In this document: in pieces, positions 1 through 6,424 of the stretch | Position numbering within the stretch: position 1 is the first letter of the stretch | Layout: every line of letters begins with the position of its first letter | From: Dehalococcoidia bacterium | GTDB lineage: Bacteria > Chloroflexota > Dehalococcoidia > UBA1151 > UBA1328 | DNA length: 6,730 bases | Direction of reading: 5' to 3' | NCBI GenBank assembly: GCA_030745955.1 | Contig: JASLNQ010000120.1 | Span: forward strand, 1 to 6,730 | Notes under the pieces: model-generated | The model's input: only the letters and a program-made list of their open reading frames with translations | Told to the model about the DNA's origin: nothing | The model's database searches: none | Translations under genes and position numbers: made by a program

Positions 1-888
1 TGCCGCCGCAGCCAGCAGGCCGATCCCCGTGCCACCGAGACCGTAAAGTTCATCGCCAACCACCGTCATAAGACCGTTAACTATCGGAAAGGCCGAAAAC
101 TCGATCAGGAACGAAAAGAAAACCAGGCCCGGCAGCACGTCGCTGCGCAGCACATGGCGCAGGCCCTCGGTCAGACCGGCCCGTATCCCGACCTGCCCCG
201 GCAGTCCGGCTCCCGGCCCGCCCGCGATCACCTCACGCTTCCGGATCTTCAGCGCCGCCAGGGTCGCCAGGATGTAGAGCACGGTGATCATGACGTAGGC
301 CCAGTCCAGTCCCAGCAGCTCGAATATCACCCCGCCCGCTATCGATCCGGCAACGCGGGCGCCATCGAGTGAAAAGCGGGAAAGCCCGATCGCCCCGTGC
401 AGGGCATGACCCGGCACGACGTCGGCTGTCAGGGCCTGGACGAGCACGATATCGAGCATCCTCACCATGCTCCCCGCCGACACGATCAGGTAGGCATGCC
501 ACAACTCGAGGCTGTCCGTCAGGATCAATGAGGTGAGCAGCGCCGCCAGCGAAGCCCCGACAACTCGCACCGCCACCTGGAGCCGCTTGCGGTCGAAACG
601 GTCGACCATGAGCCCGTAGAGCGGCCCGAGCAGCGTGCCGCCGAATTTCAGCGCCCCGATCAACCCCACGAGAAGGGGAGAGTTCGTATCGCGCAGCACG
701 AAAATGGCCAGCACGATCGTTTCCATCTCGGATGCCCAGAGACCCAGGGACTCCGACGACCACACAAACCGGTAGTCGCCGTACTTGAATGGCCGAAACG
801 GGTTGAACCCCTGCCGCCCCGGGTCAAGGTCCGGGGTCGCGGTTATGGCGTCGGTTGTTATGTCAGCCGGGGGCGCGGATTCAGGCAT
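1..888 (-). CDS. MFS transporter, N-terminal 296 residues (runs off the left edge)
   Basis: Integral membrane secondary transporter of the major facilitator superfamily; substrate unknown. The minus-strand frame is open from the ATG at 888 to base 1, giving 296 residues of an expected 400 or so, so the C-terminal half lies outside the window. A soluble tail of about 35 residues precedes the entry motif FKYGDYRFVW (34-43). Hydrophobic helices follow, and the family's loop 2-3 signature (motif A) reads GPLYGLMVDRFDRKR at 88-102. A charged central segment lies around 215-250 (KIRKREV), as expected between the two six-helix halves. The DYR entry and general layout resemble the EntS-like exporter group (MFS_3) and the neighbouring transporter. 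An in-frame stop lies about 22 codons upstream of 888, and this is the only ATG after it; no good Shine-Dalgarno is seen. Fold is certain, direction of transport and substrate are not. Confidence 0.9.
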   Translation of the reverse strand, partial: MPESAPPADITTDAITATPDLDPGRQGFNPFRPFKYGDYRFVWSSESLGLWASEMETIVLAIFVLRDTNSPLLVGLIGALKFGGTLLGPLYGLMVDRFDRKRLQVAVRVVGASLAALLTSLILTDSLELWHAYLIVSAGSMVRMLDIVLVQALTADVVPGHALHGAIGLSRFSLDGARVAGSIAGGVIFELLGLDWAYVMITVLYILATLAALKIRKREVIAGGPGAGLPGQVGIRAGLTEGLRHVLRSDVLPGLVFFSFLIEFSAFPIVNGLMTVVGDELYGLGGTGIGLLAAAA

Positions 889-948
889 AACGGCGATTTT
901 CTCACGACCGGCAGCAAGAGGGTGCCGGCGGAGCGGTCCGAAACGCTG

Positions 949-1005
949 TTGTCATGCTGGACCGCCATTGTCATAGTGAACCGCCGTTGTCATGCTGGGC
1001 TCGAT
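949..1005. repeat. Three tandem 19-base imperfect repeats
   Basis: Three head-to-tail copies with a period of exactly 19 bases occupy 949-967, 968-986 and 987-1005. The first reads TTGTCATGCTGGACCGCCA and the second TTGTCATAGTGAACCGCCG. The third begins TTGTCATGCTGGGC and then diverges into a palindrome. The array sits in the 256-base gap upstream of MFS transporter 1. The rest of that gap (about 1013-1135) is C-rich with no coding signal that I can see. Confidence 0.8.
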
Positions 1006-1012
1006 TCAGTAT
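992..1012. repeat. Short palindromic (REP-like) hairpin at the end of the tandem array
   Basis: Bases 992-999 (ATGCTGGG) can pair with 1005-1012 (TTCAGTAT) as eight pairs, three of them G-T, around a five-base loop. The layout TCATGCTG ... CAGTATCC resembles dispersed palindromic repeats of the type GTCATGCTGAACTTGTTTCAGCATC seen in many bacterial genomes. Membership of such a family is inferred from memory of the consensus. It could act as an mRNA 3' end structure or be a mobile repeat remnant. Confidence 0.5.
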
Positions 1013-1135
1013 CCCTTCCTCCCCCGCAACCTCCGGCAGGTGGAAACCCGCCATCAACCGCACGCACCCAGCGCCGCCCGAAGACCCAAAAGTTCCCCCA
1101 GACCCCCGACCCAGCCCAAACACCCGGGCACCTCT

Positions 1136-1170
1136 AAAAAAAACTCACCGTGCCCGGCGCAGCTCCGGTG
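1136..1170 (-). terminator. Candidate intrinsic terminator overlapping the end of MFS transporter 2
   Basis: On the minus strand the last codons contain CACCG (1170-1166) that can pair with CGGTG (1150-1146). The stop codon TGA, one G and a run of eight T (1143-1136) follow at once. The outer stem is only five pairs around a 15-base GC-rich interior, so this is a plausible but not strong terminator. Its placement over the stop codon would end the transcript before MFS transporter 1. Confidence 0.4.
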
Positions 1171-2344
1171 TCATGGCAATCGCCGTCCCCGCAATCGACA
1201 GCCCGCCCGCGATCCCGAGGAACATCGTCGCCTGGATACCAAGGGCCTCGATCCCCGCGCCACCGACGACCCAGCCAAGCTGATGGGTTAGCACCACCAT
1301 GAAGTAAAGGCTCATCACGCGCCCGCGCATATTTTCCGTCGCAGTTGTCTGCAGCAGCACCGGCACCGAAATCATCCACGACGAAAAAGCCAACCCGAGC
1401 GTGACCATCGCCACCCCCGATATCAACACGTTCGGGGCCAGCGCGAACAGGGCTACCGAACCGTTGAACGTCAGCAGCCCGAAAATAACCAGGTGACCCT
1501 TCCGCAGGCGCGTGCTGAGTGCAAACAACACGAAAGCGCCGACCAACGCCCCGACCCCGTTCAGGCCCAGCATCACCCCGTACCCGACCTCACCCAATCC
1601 CAGCCCTTCCTGGACCTTAACCGGTATTGCCGGCTGGTACATGCCCATGAACAACGAACCCGATCCCACGATCAGCAGGGCGCGAATTACCGGGGTCCGG
1701 TACGAGTAGCCCATGCCCTCGCGAATGTCGGAAAACATGTTTCGACCGCTCGGGACCGGGAAGTGGCGCGTACGCACTATGAAGATCGTGACCGCCGAAA
1801 ACCCGTAGAGCCCTGCAAGCACATAAAAAGCCAAATCGTAACCGAGCAGCAGCAGGGCACCGCCGATGCTCGGGCCTGCGATCGTGGCCGTCATCGAAAT
1901 CCCGGTGTTCAGGCTCGATGCGCTTATCAACCTCTCCCGCCCCACCACATCGACTGCGAACGCCTGGCTCGTCGGGTTGTGCAGGGCGAACATCGCACCG
2001 GTCATCAGCGATATCGGGACCAGGTGCCACCACTCGAAGATCCCCGTGGTCAGCAGCACGGCAGTGAGCAGCGACATGGAGGCGATGACTGCTTTCGTCC
2101 GCCACAGCAGCTGCCAGCGTTCCGTCCGGTCGGCAAGCGCACCGCCAATCAGGGAAATCGAAGTGATCGCGACGCCCGGCATCGCATTGACCAGCCCCAT
2201 CAGGGTCGCCGAATCCGTCTTGTCGAGGACGATCCACGCCTGCGCCATGTTCCTGATCTGGTACCCGGCGAAGGTGGCAAGGTTCGACAGGACCAGCAGG
2301 CGATAGTCGCGTATCGCCAGGATGCTGAACGGCCCGCCGGCCAC
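1145..2344 (-). CDS. MFS transporter, EntS-like (MFS_3) group
   Basis: Complete 12-helix major facilitator of 399 residues if started at the GTG at 2344. The entry motif IRDYRLLVLSN lies at 11-21. Motif A appears as GGALADRTER at 67-76, and the helix 5 signature TIAGPSIGG at 154-162 corresponds to the GPxxGG motif of drug and siderophore exporters. A basic interdomain stretch (IVRTRHFPVPSGRNMF) separates the halves, and a motif A echo STRLRKGH opens the second half. This layout fits proton-driven export, but no substrate can be named. It points the same way as MFS transporter 1 and the enolase-superfamily gene, with gaps of 256 and 279 bases, so co-transcription is possible but not shown. The start is uncertain: GTG 2344 has no good ribosome site, and an in-frame CTG at 2410 preceded by GAGGA would add 22 residues. 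Confidence 0.92.
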   Translation of the reverse strand: MAGGPFSILAIRDYRLLVLSNLATFAGYQIRNMAQAWIVLDKTDSATLMGLVNAMPGVAITSISLIGGALADRTERWQLLWRTKAVIASMSLLTAVLLTTGIFEWWHLVPISLMTGAMFALHNPTSQAFAVDVVGRERLISASSLNTGISMTATIAGPSIGGALLLLGYDLAFYVLAGLYGFSAVTIFIVRTRHFPVPSGRNMFSDIREGMGYSYRTPVIRALLIVGSGSLFMGMYQPAIPVKVQEGLGLGEVGYGVMLGLNGVGALVGAFVLFALSTRLRKGHLVIFGLLTFNGSVALFALAPNVLISGVAMVTLGLAFSSWMISVPVLLQTTATENMRGRVMSLYFMVVLTHQLGWVVGGAGIEALGIQATMFLGIAGGLSIAGTAIAMTPELRRAR

Positions 2345-2623
2345 CGGGCCGGCCGTGCGTCTCTCGCCTGTTGCGGCCGGCTCTGCCGCGCCAGCAGTTT
2401 TTTCGGCCAGGGTGATTTCCTCGGTGGTTTCGGAATCGGTTAAGAGGTCGGTGGGAGCAACAAGGGCAGACGGGCAATGGCTGTTGCCAGCAAGCCGCCG
2501 ATGAGTCCGGCAAACAGAGATAAATCGTCGCCCGCGCGCACGAAGCCCTTATCCCGTCACCCGGTGAACCGGCCCCATCACCGTCCACCATCCAATACTA
2601 ACCCCGGCTAAAAAACATTCCCG

Positions 2624-3814
2624 CTAGCTTTTTACGATGTACTTCTCGATCAGCGCCTCGTTAATCTCAACACCGATACCCGGGCGGTCGGGCAGCTCGA
2701 ATCCGCCGTCGGCATATTTCCACGCCGTGTCGGATGCCTCTTCAAGCCGGTCCGACAACCCGCCCTGGAACTCCTGCAGGTACTCCGGCGACGCCACTGC
2801 CGCACACTGCAGCGTAGCGGCCTGGAACACCGAAACGCCGCTCCCCATATGCGGTGTCGTCGGAATCCCGGCCGCGGCCGCAATCCCCATTTGCGTCATG
2901 TAATCGGTGAACCCGGTCCGGCCGATATCCGGCTGATACACGTCGAGCGCCCGCGGCGGCTGCACCCAGGCCTCCATCTGGTAACGCGTACGAAAATGCT
3001 CGCCAAGGGCTATTGGCGCACCCGGCATTGCCACCAGTGCCTGGTGTCCGGCAAGGTCCTCGGGCTGGAGCGGGCACTCAAAAAAGCGGACGTCTCGCCT
3101 GCCGTACTCCAGCTTTCCCAGCACCGCCGATTCGTGCGTGCACATCCACAGGGTGTCCACCATCCACTGCTCCAGCCCCGGCGCACCCTGCATCAGCCCG
3201 TCGAGCTCGGTGGTCCCCGCCCGAACATCCCCGGTCAGGAAGATCTTCGCACCCCGCAGTCCCGTGTCGGCCCAGCGGTTCACGTGTTCGATCCGTTCCT
3301 CGAGCGTCGCCCTGCGCACCCCCGAAAGATAGACATCGAACCGGCTCCTTGGACCGGGTGCGAGGAGCGCCGCGACCGGCGACTGCTCACGCCTGCCGAT
3401 CGCATCCCACACTGCGATGTCGATTGCGGCAAGCGCATCGAGCCAGTAGCCCGACGAATACCCCCGCCCGCGCTGGGTGTCGTACAGAAAGTCCCAGAGC
3501 GCAGCCGGGTTCTCGTACTCCTGCCCTTCGACAATCTGCGCGAGCAGCTCGTTTACGATCAGGCACACCACCTCGGGGCCGATGCCGGCATTCGCTTCAC
3601 CCCAGCCAACTGTCCCGTCCGACAGCGTCACCTTCACGAGGGGCGTTTCGATATAGCGTGCGTAAACCGTCTGCCAGCCCTGTTTGAACTCGAAACGCTC
3701 CGTTAGCCGGTCGCCCTCGTTCGCCCGGTACGACTCCCAGTACGGCGCCGAACTCTTGAACGCAAGGTGAATCGACTCGACGGATTTGATGGCGAGGTTG
3801 GTACTGGCAGGCAT
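2624..3814 (-). CDS. Enolase-superfamily enzyme, mandelate racemase/muconate-lactonizing type
   Basis: Cytoplasmic Mg-dependent enzyme that abstracts a proton alpha to a carboxylate; 396 residues, normal for the family. The N-terminal capping domain (about 8-145) contains TLSDGTVGWGEA at 63-74, and a (beta/alpha)7-beta barrel follows. Metal ligands are D220 (WMVD), E246 (FFECPL) and E272 (ALGE). D296 (YQPDIG) and H322 (TPHMG) form the Asp-His dyad, and E348 (LQEF) fits the final acid. Spacings match mandelate racemase K164, D195, E221, E247, D270, H297 closely. K190 is present, but the second lysine of the usual KxK is F192 (AKIF), which suggests a dehydratase or epimerase relying on the dyad rather than a two-base racemase. 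The ATG at 3814 has GGAG five bases upstream (3823-3820). Substrate unknown; sugar-acid dehydration is the likeliest guess. Confidence 0.93.
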   Translation of the reverse strand: MPASTNLAIKSVESIHLAFKSSAPYWESYRANEGDRLTERFEFKQGWQTVYARYIETPLVKVTLSDGTVGWGEANAGIGPEVVCLIVNELLAQIVEGQEYENPAALWDFLYDTQRGRGYSSGYWLDALAAIDIAVWDAIGRREQSPVAALLAPGPRSRFDVYLSGVRRATLEERIEHVNRWADTGLRGAKIFLTGDVRAGTTELDGLMQGAPGLEQWMVDTLWMCTHESAVLGKLEYGRRDVRFFECPLQPEDLAGHQALVAMPGAPIALGEHFRTRYQMEAWVQPPRALDVYQPDIGRTGFTDYMTQMGIAAAAGIPTTPHMGSGVSVFQAATLQCAAVASPEYLQEFQGGLSDRLEEASDTAWKYADGGFELPDRPGIGVEINEALIEKYIVKS

Positions 3815-3819
3815 TGGGA

Positions 3820-3823
3820 CTCC
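3820..3823 (-). promoter_or_regulatory. Ribosome binding site of the enolase-superfamily gene
   Basis: GGAG on the minus strand, five bases before the ATG at 3814. It fixes that start against another ATG 20 bases upstream that is out of frame. Confidence 0.7.
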
Positions 3824-3930
3824 GCGCGCGGCATGTGAAAAGTAGATATTGGCCGCGAAATGTTACCCGTACGGCCCTGCTATTTGAACTGCGTATGAAA
3901 GTGATTTCTCGAACGGAAATTGCAATACCG

Positions 3931-3941
3931 GAACCGTGTTC
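3931..3941. promoter_or_regulatory. Possible operator: inverted repeat GAAC-N3-GTTC
   Basis: GAACCGTGTTC is a perfect 4+4 inverted repeat with a three-base centre, 19 bases upstream of the -35 box at 3961. A palindrome ATTGCAAT (3919-3926) lies just beside it. The position between two divergent genes would suit a regulator acting on both, but short palindromes arise by chance and no regulator gene is present. Confidence 0.2.
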
Positions 3942-3960
3942 AAAAGTAGGTTAGTGGACG

Positions 3961-3988
3961 TTGACTTTTCGGCTGTTCCGTGTATATT
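3961..3988 (+). promoter_or_regulatory. Sigma70-type promoter of the binding-protein gene
   Basis: -35 box TTGACT (3961-3966), 16-base spacer and -10 box TATATT (3983-3988), in a stretch clearly richer in A+T than the flanking genes. Transcription would start near 3995 and leave a leader of about 200 bases before the ATG at 4194. No comparably good promoter was found on the minus strand for the enolase-superfamily gene. Confidence 0.65.
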
Positions 3989-3994
3989 TTTCGG

Positions 3995-4193
3995 CTGCTC
4001 TTAACAGTTAGACAGGGTCGATTCGTACTCTGCCTGTGTTTGGGGCGAGGCAATTACTAAGCCGGGGCACGGCTGGCAAGAAGTGGAAAGGTAATCCTTT
4101 CACCTTAGTCGCCGGGTGGACCCTGGTGGTAGACGGACCTGTTCTCTCGTGGGAACGGGGTCGTTCTATATCTGGCCTTTCGGAGGAAATAGC
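3995..4193 (+). promoter_or_regulatory. Structured 5' leader of the binding-protein mRNA
   Basis: About 200 untranslated bases between the promoter and the start codon. Visible helices: TGCCT/AGGCA around 4031-4053; GAAAGG-TAAT-CCTTTC at 4086-4101, extendable to 4083-4103 over one bulged G; CCGGG/CCCTGG around 4112-4126; and a long hairpin at 4136-4162 whose arm GACCTGTTCTC pairs over 11 positions (G-T pairs and one bulged G) around the loop TCGT. The last ends 19 bases before the Shine-Dalgarno sequence. I recognise no known riboswitch class. It could be a cis-regulatory element, a stabilising leader for a highly expressed mRNA, or chance folding of GC-rich sequence. Confidence 0.4.
4182..4186 (+). 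promoter_or_regulatory. Shine-Dalgarno site that fixes the binding-protein start
   Basis: GGAGG, seven bases before the ATG at 4194, is an ideal match and spacing. It sets the start at 4194, so that the protein begins with a proper lipoprotein signal peptide. The in-frame upstream GTG at 4116 would place 26 unrelated residues in front of it. Confidence 0.9.
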
Positions 4194-6350
4194 ATGGATC
4201 TAAGATTGATCAAGAAGCGGTGGGCGCTGGTGCTTCTGACACTCGCCAGCCTGCTCGTTATTGCTGCGGTCGCCTGTGGTGGCGACGATGGTGACGACGA
4301 CGCTGGCGGCGGTGCCGCGCAACAGCCTGCAGCCCCGGCGGCAGCAGCCACCGCAAAACCAGCTGAAGACGCTGCGGCAGCAGCCACCGCAAAACCAGCT
4401 GAAGACGCTGCGGCAGCAGCCACCGCAAAACCAGCTGAAGACGCCGCCGCCGCAGCGACGGCCAAGCCTGCCGCAACGGTAGCCCAGGCCGCAGCCACCA
4501 ACACTCCTGCTCCCGCATCTGGCGGCGGGGGTGGCCCGTCTGGTTCACTCGTCTACGGTATGCGCACCCTCGAGTCGGTCTACGGTATCGGCTACGTCGG
4601 TCCGTACCGCGGGTCAGCCACGAACCAGATCGGTGGTATTGAAGAGGCTCTCTTCAATTTCGAAAACGGTAACCCGATGAACCCGTTCCTCCTGGAATCG
4701 TGGAACATCGACGCTGCTGGTACACGCGCCTCATTGACCCTAAGGAAGGGCATCAGGTTCCAGAGTCCTATTGGTTTCGAGGACAAGGACTTCGGCGAGC
4801 TTAACGCCGTCGAACTCGTCGAGTGGTTCAACCGCTCGAATGCAACGACCAACCCGGAGTCGACCTATGGTGACGCCGGTGACTTCGCTGCCATCTTCCT
4901 CGAGGCGAAGGCCGTCGACGAATACACCGTCGAAATCGGTCTTGTCTCTCCCGTGTACTACTGTCTCCCGATTTCACAGTTCGGTTGTCTTTCAGCCGCA
5001 CGTGGAGTCCACAAGGTGACGCACGCCGACACCGAAGGTATTGAGTGGGCACGTTCCCACCACGTCGGTACCGGCCCGTTCGTACAGGGTGACGACTGCA
5101 AGCCCGGTGACCGCTGCACGATGCACGCGCTGACCGAGCACTGGCGTCAGGTCGCTAACGTGGCGACAATCACGGGCCTCCAGGTCCCTGAAGCCACGGT
5201 ACAGATCTCGATGCTCAAGAACGGCCAGATCGACATGGTCGTACTTGACTACAAGCTCCTCCCGGACGTTGTCGCCGCCGGCTTCACCTTCCTGGAGACA
5301 ATGCCCGGCGGTTTCGTGGGTCAGTCAATCCTGTTCCCCGGCAACCTCTGGGAGCACTCCCACGCCCGAACGAATGAACCGCTCGAGCCGTGGGCCGGAC
5401 CGACCCTTGACATCGACCATCCCTGGATCGGTAACCCCTGGGGACACGCTGGCGGCACCTGCTCGAATGGTGACGCACCTGGCCACGACCTCTGTGGCAA
5501 CGCCCCCTACACCGACTCGAACAACCCCGCGGGCATGGACGACATGGAACAGGCCCGACTTGTTCGACTTGCACTCGGTACTGCGATCGACCGTGACGCC
5601 ATCAACAGTTCCCTGTTGAACGACATCGGTACTCCGATCTACTCCGAGTACATGGGTCCTGAGTACCCCGGCTGGGACGCAACGCGTACCACCGGCTGCT
5701 GGGACTGGCTGGGTAACAAGATTACCTGCTCGGGCACCGCACAGGATGTCCCGTGGAAGCTTGCTGATGGCGACCTCGACGCTGCTGGCGCCCTGCTGAC
5801 CACGGCCGGCTACCCGCTGGTCGATGGCGAACGCCAGGGCTTCGGTGAACTCGTTCTGCAGGCCTACTCGGCCGAAGCAGGACCGGTTGGCCTGGAAGTT
5901 GCCGACACCATCATGTCTGACTGGGCACGACTCGGAATTCCGATCTCGGGTCTGGTTGAAGACTACGGTGGGGTAATCAGCCCCAGGATGCGACAGCGAA
6001 TTCAGTTCCTGCCCGTCCTGAAGAACGGTGACGTTCACTCGAACGTATACCCGATTGACTGGCCGCTGCCGACGGTTGACACATCGTCGTCACGACCTGG
6101 CTGGGGTGTGGGCTTCGAGTCGCAGGCTGGAGCCAAGTGGCTCTTCGAGATTCTCGGTGAGAAGGATGCAAGCATCCGCTCCACCAAGCACCTCACCTGG
6201 GTCGACTACAGCATGTTCTGGCTGCAGTACACTGGTGTATTCCAGGTTCCGAAGGGCATCGTGGTCAACGACCGCATCAAGTCCTGGAACGGCTACCAGC
6301 AGCACTACTCGAACGTGTCAGGTAACCCGGAGTTCATCGTTCTCAACTAA
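4194..6350 (+). CDS. ABC transporter solute-binding lipoprotein, peptide/nickel (family 5) type
   Basis: Extracytoplasmic receptor that would deliver a solute (peptide, opine, oligosaccharide or similar) to an ABC importer; 718 residues. A lipoprotein signal occupies 1-27 (KKRW, a hydrophobic core, then lipobox AVAC), with C28 as lipidated residue. It is followed by an acidic GGDDGDDD stretch, a repetitive Ala/Thr/Lys/Pro/Glu/Asp tether (49-96) and a GGGGG hinge at 110-114. The binding domain runs from about 117 to 718. Family 5 landmarks are the LLESWNID...LTLRKGIRFQ region (166-190), GTGPF at 292-296, VRLALGTAIDRDAI at 457-470, and a C-terminal part with DYSMFWLQYTG at 671-681. All eight cysteines after C28 form close pairs: 257/265, 302/308, 423/434 and 502/512. 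Strong promoter, ideal Shine-Dalgarno, C-ending codon preference and strong terminator suggest high expression. No permease or ATPase gene is in the window; ligand unknown. Confidence 0.93.
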   Translation: MDLRLIKKRWALVLLTLASLLVIAAVACGGDDGDDDAGGGAAQQPAAPAAAATAKPAEDAAAAATAKPAEDAAAAATAKPAEDAAAAATAKPAATVAQAAATNTPAPASGGGGGPSGSLVYGMRTLESVYGIGYVGPYRGSATNQIGGIEEALFNFENGNPMNPFLLESWNIDAAGTRASLTLRKGIRFQSPIGFEDKDFGELNAVELVEWFNRSNATTNPESTYGDAGDFAAIFLEAKAVDEYTVEIGLVSPVYYCLPISQFGCLSAARGVHKVTHADTEGIEWARSHHVGTGPFVQGDDCKPGDRCTMHALTEHWRQVANVATITGLQVPEATVQISMLKNGQIDMVVLDYKLLPDVVAAGFTFLETMPGGFVGQSILFPGNLWEHSHARTNEPLEPWAGPTLDIDHPWIGNPWGHAGGTCSNGDAPGHDLCGNAPYTDSNNPAGMDDMEQARLVRLALGTAIDRDAINSSLLNDIGTPIYSEYMGPEYPGWDATRTTGCWDWLGNKITCSGTAQDVPWKLADGDLDAAGALLTTAGYPLVDGERQGFGELVLQAYSAEAGPVGLEVADTIMSDWARLGIPISGLVEDYGGVISPRMRQRIQFLPVLKNGDVHSNVYPIDWPLPTVDTSSSRPGWGVGFESQAGAKWLFEILGEKDASIRSTKHLTWVDYSMFWLQYTGVFQVPKGIVVNDRIKSWNGYQQHYSNVSGNPEFIVLN
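4338..4481 (+). repeat. 36-base in-frame tandem repeat encoding the lipoprotein tether
   Basis: Units at 4338-4373, 4374-4409 and 4410-4445 are identical except for the last base of the third, and each encodes AAAATAKPAEDA (residues 49-60, 61-72, 73-84). A fourth unit at 4446-4481 starts with the same eight residues (AAAATAKP) but uses different codons (for example AAG and CCT instead of AAA and CCA) and ends AATV. The near-perfect DNA identity of units 1-3 points to recent slippage or unequal exchange; tether length could vary between strains by 12 residues. Confidence 0.95.
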
Positions 6351-6351
6351 G

Positions 6352-6387
6352 AGTTCATGAACTTGAGACGAAGTTAGCTCGCTAACT
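6352..6387 (+). other. Two small hairpins between the stop codon and the terminator
   Basis: AGTTCATGAACT (6352-6363) is a perfect 12-base palindrome directly after the stop codon. AGTTAGC (6372-6378) pairs with GCTAACT (6381-6387) across two bases, realistically a four-base loop. Together with the terminator they would give the binding-protein mRNA a stacked 3' end that may protect it from exonucleases. The pairing is plain; the role is inferred. Confidence 0.55.
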
Positions 6388-6388
6388 G

Positions 6389-6424
6389 AGACGGGGGTCG
6401 GAGTTTCCGGCCCCCGTCTTTTTT
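6389..6424 (+). terminator. Strong intrinsic terminator of the binding-protein gene
   Basis: A 13-pair stem joins 6390-6402 to 6406-6418 (arms GACGGGGGTCGGA and TCCGGCCCCCGTC, one G-T pair) around a GTT loop. Six T follow at 6419-6424. It lies 39 bases after the stop codon and closes a single-gene transcription unit. Confidence 0.95.

Noticed and set aside
233..763. Minus-strand open frame (176 codons) within MFS transporter 1
   Set aside because: Arg/Gly-rich alternative frame; the true frame from 888 shows MFS helices and motif A throughout.
1493..2443. Long plus-strand open frame (316 codons) opposite MFS transporter 2
   Set aside because: It is a shadow frame: rich in Arg, Gln, His and Pro, with no membrane segments or motifs, and lies wholly opposite a gene with clear MFS signatures.
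1617..2591. Minus-strand open frame (324 codons) overlapping MFS transporter 2
   Set aside because: Out-of-frame shadow with Arg/Gly/His-rich, low-hydrophobicity sequence.
2600..2640. Possible terminator after the enolase-superfamily gene
   Set aside because: The A-run/T-run pairing and the four-base GCTA/TAGC stem are too weak and AT-rich to support an intrinsic terminator.
2849..3706. Long plus-strand open frame (285 codons) opposite the enolase-superfamily gene
   Set aside because: Arg/His/Pro-rich translation with no recognisable domain; the minus strand has all catalytic residues at family spacing.
4116..4193. In-frame upstream GTG start for the binding protein
   Set aside because: It would put 26 residues before the lipoprotein signal; the ideal Shine-Dalgarno at 4182-4186 supports the ATG at 4194.
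4338..4481. Repeat array considered as a CRISPR-like array
   Set aside because: The units are directly adjacent with no spacers, keep the reading frame, and encode a low-complexity tether.
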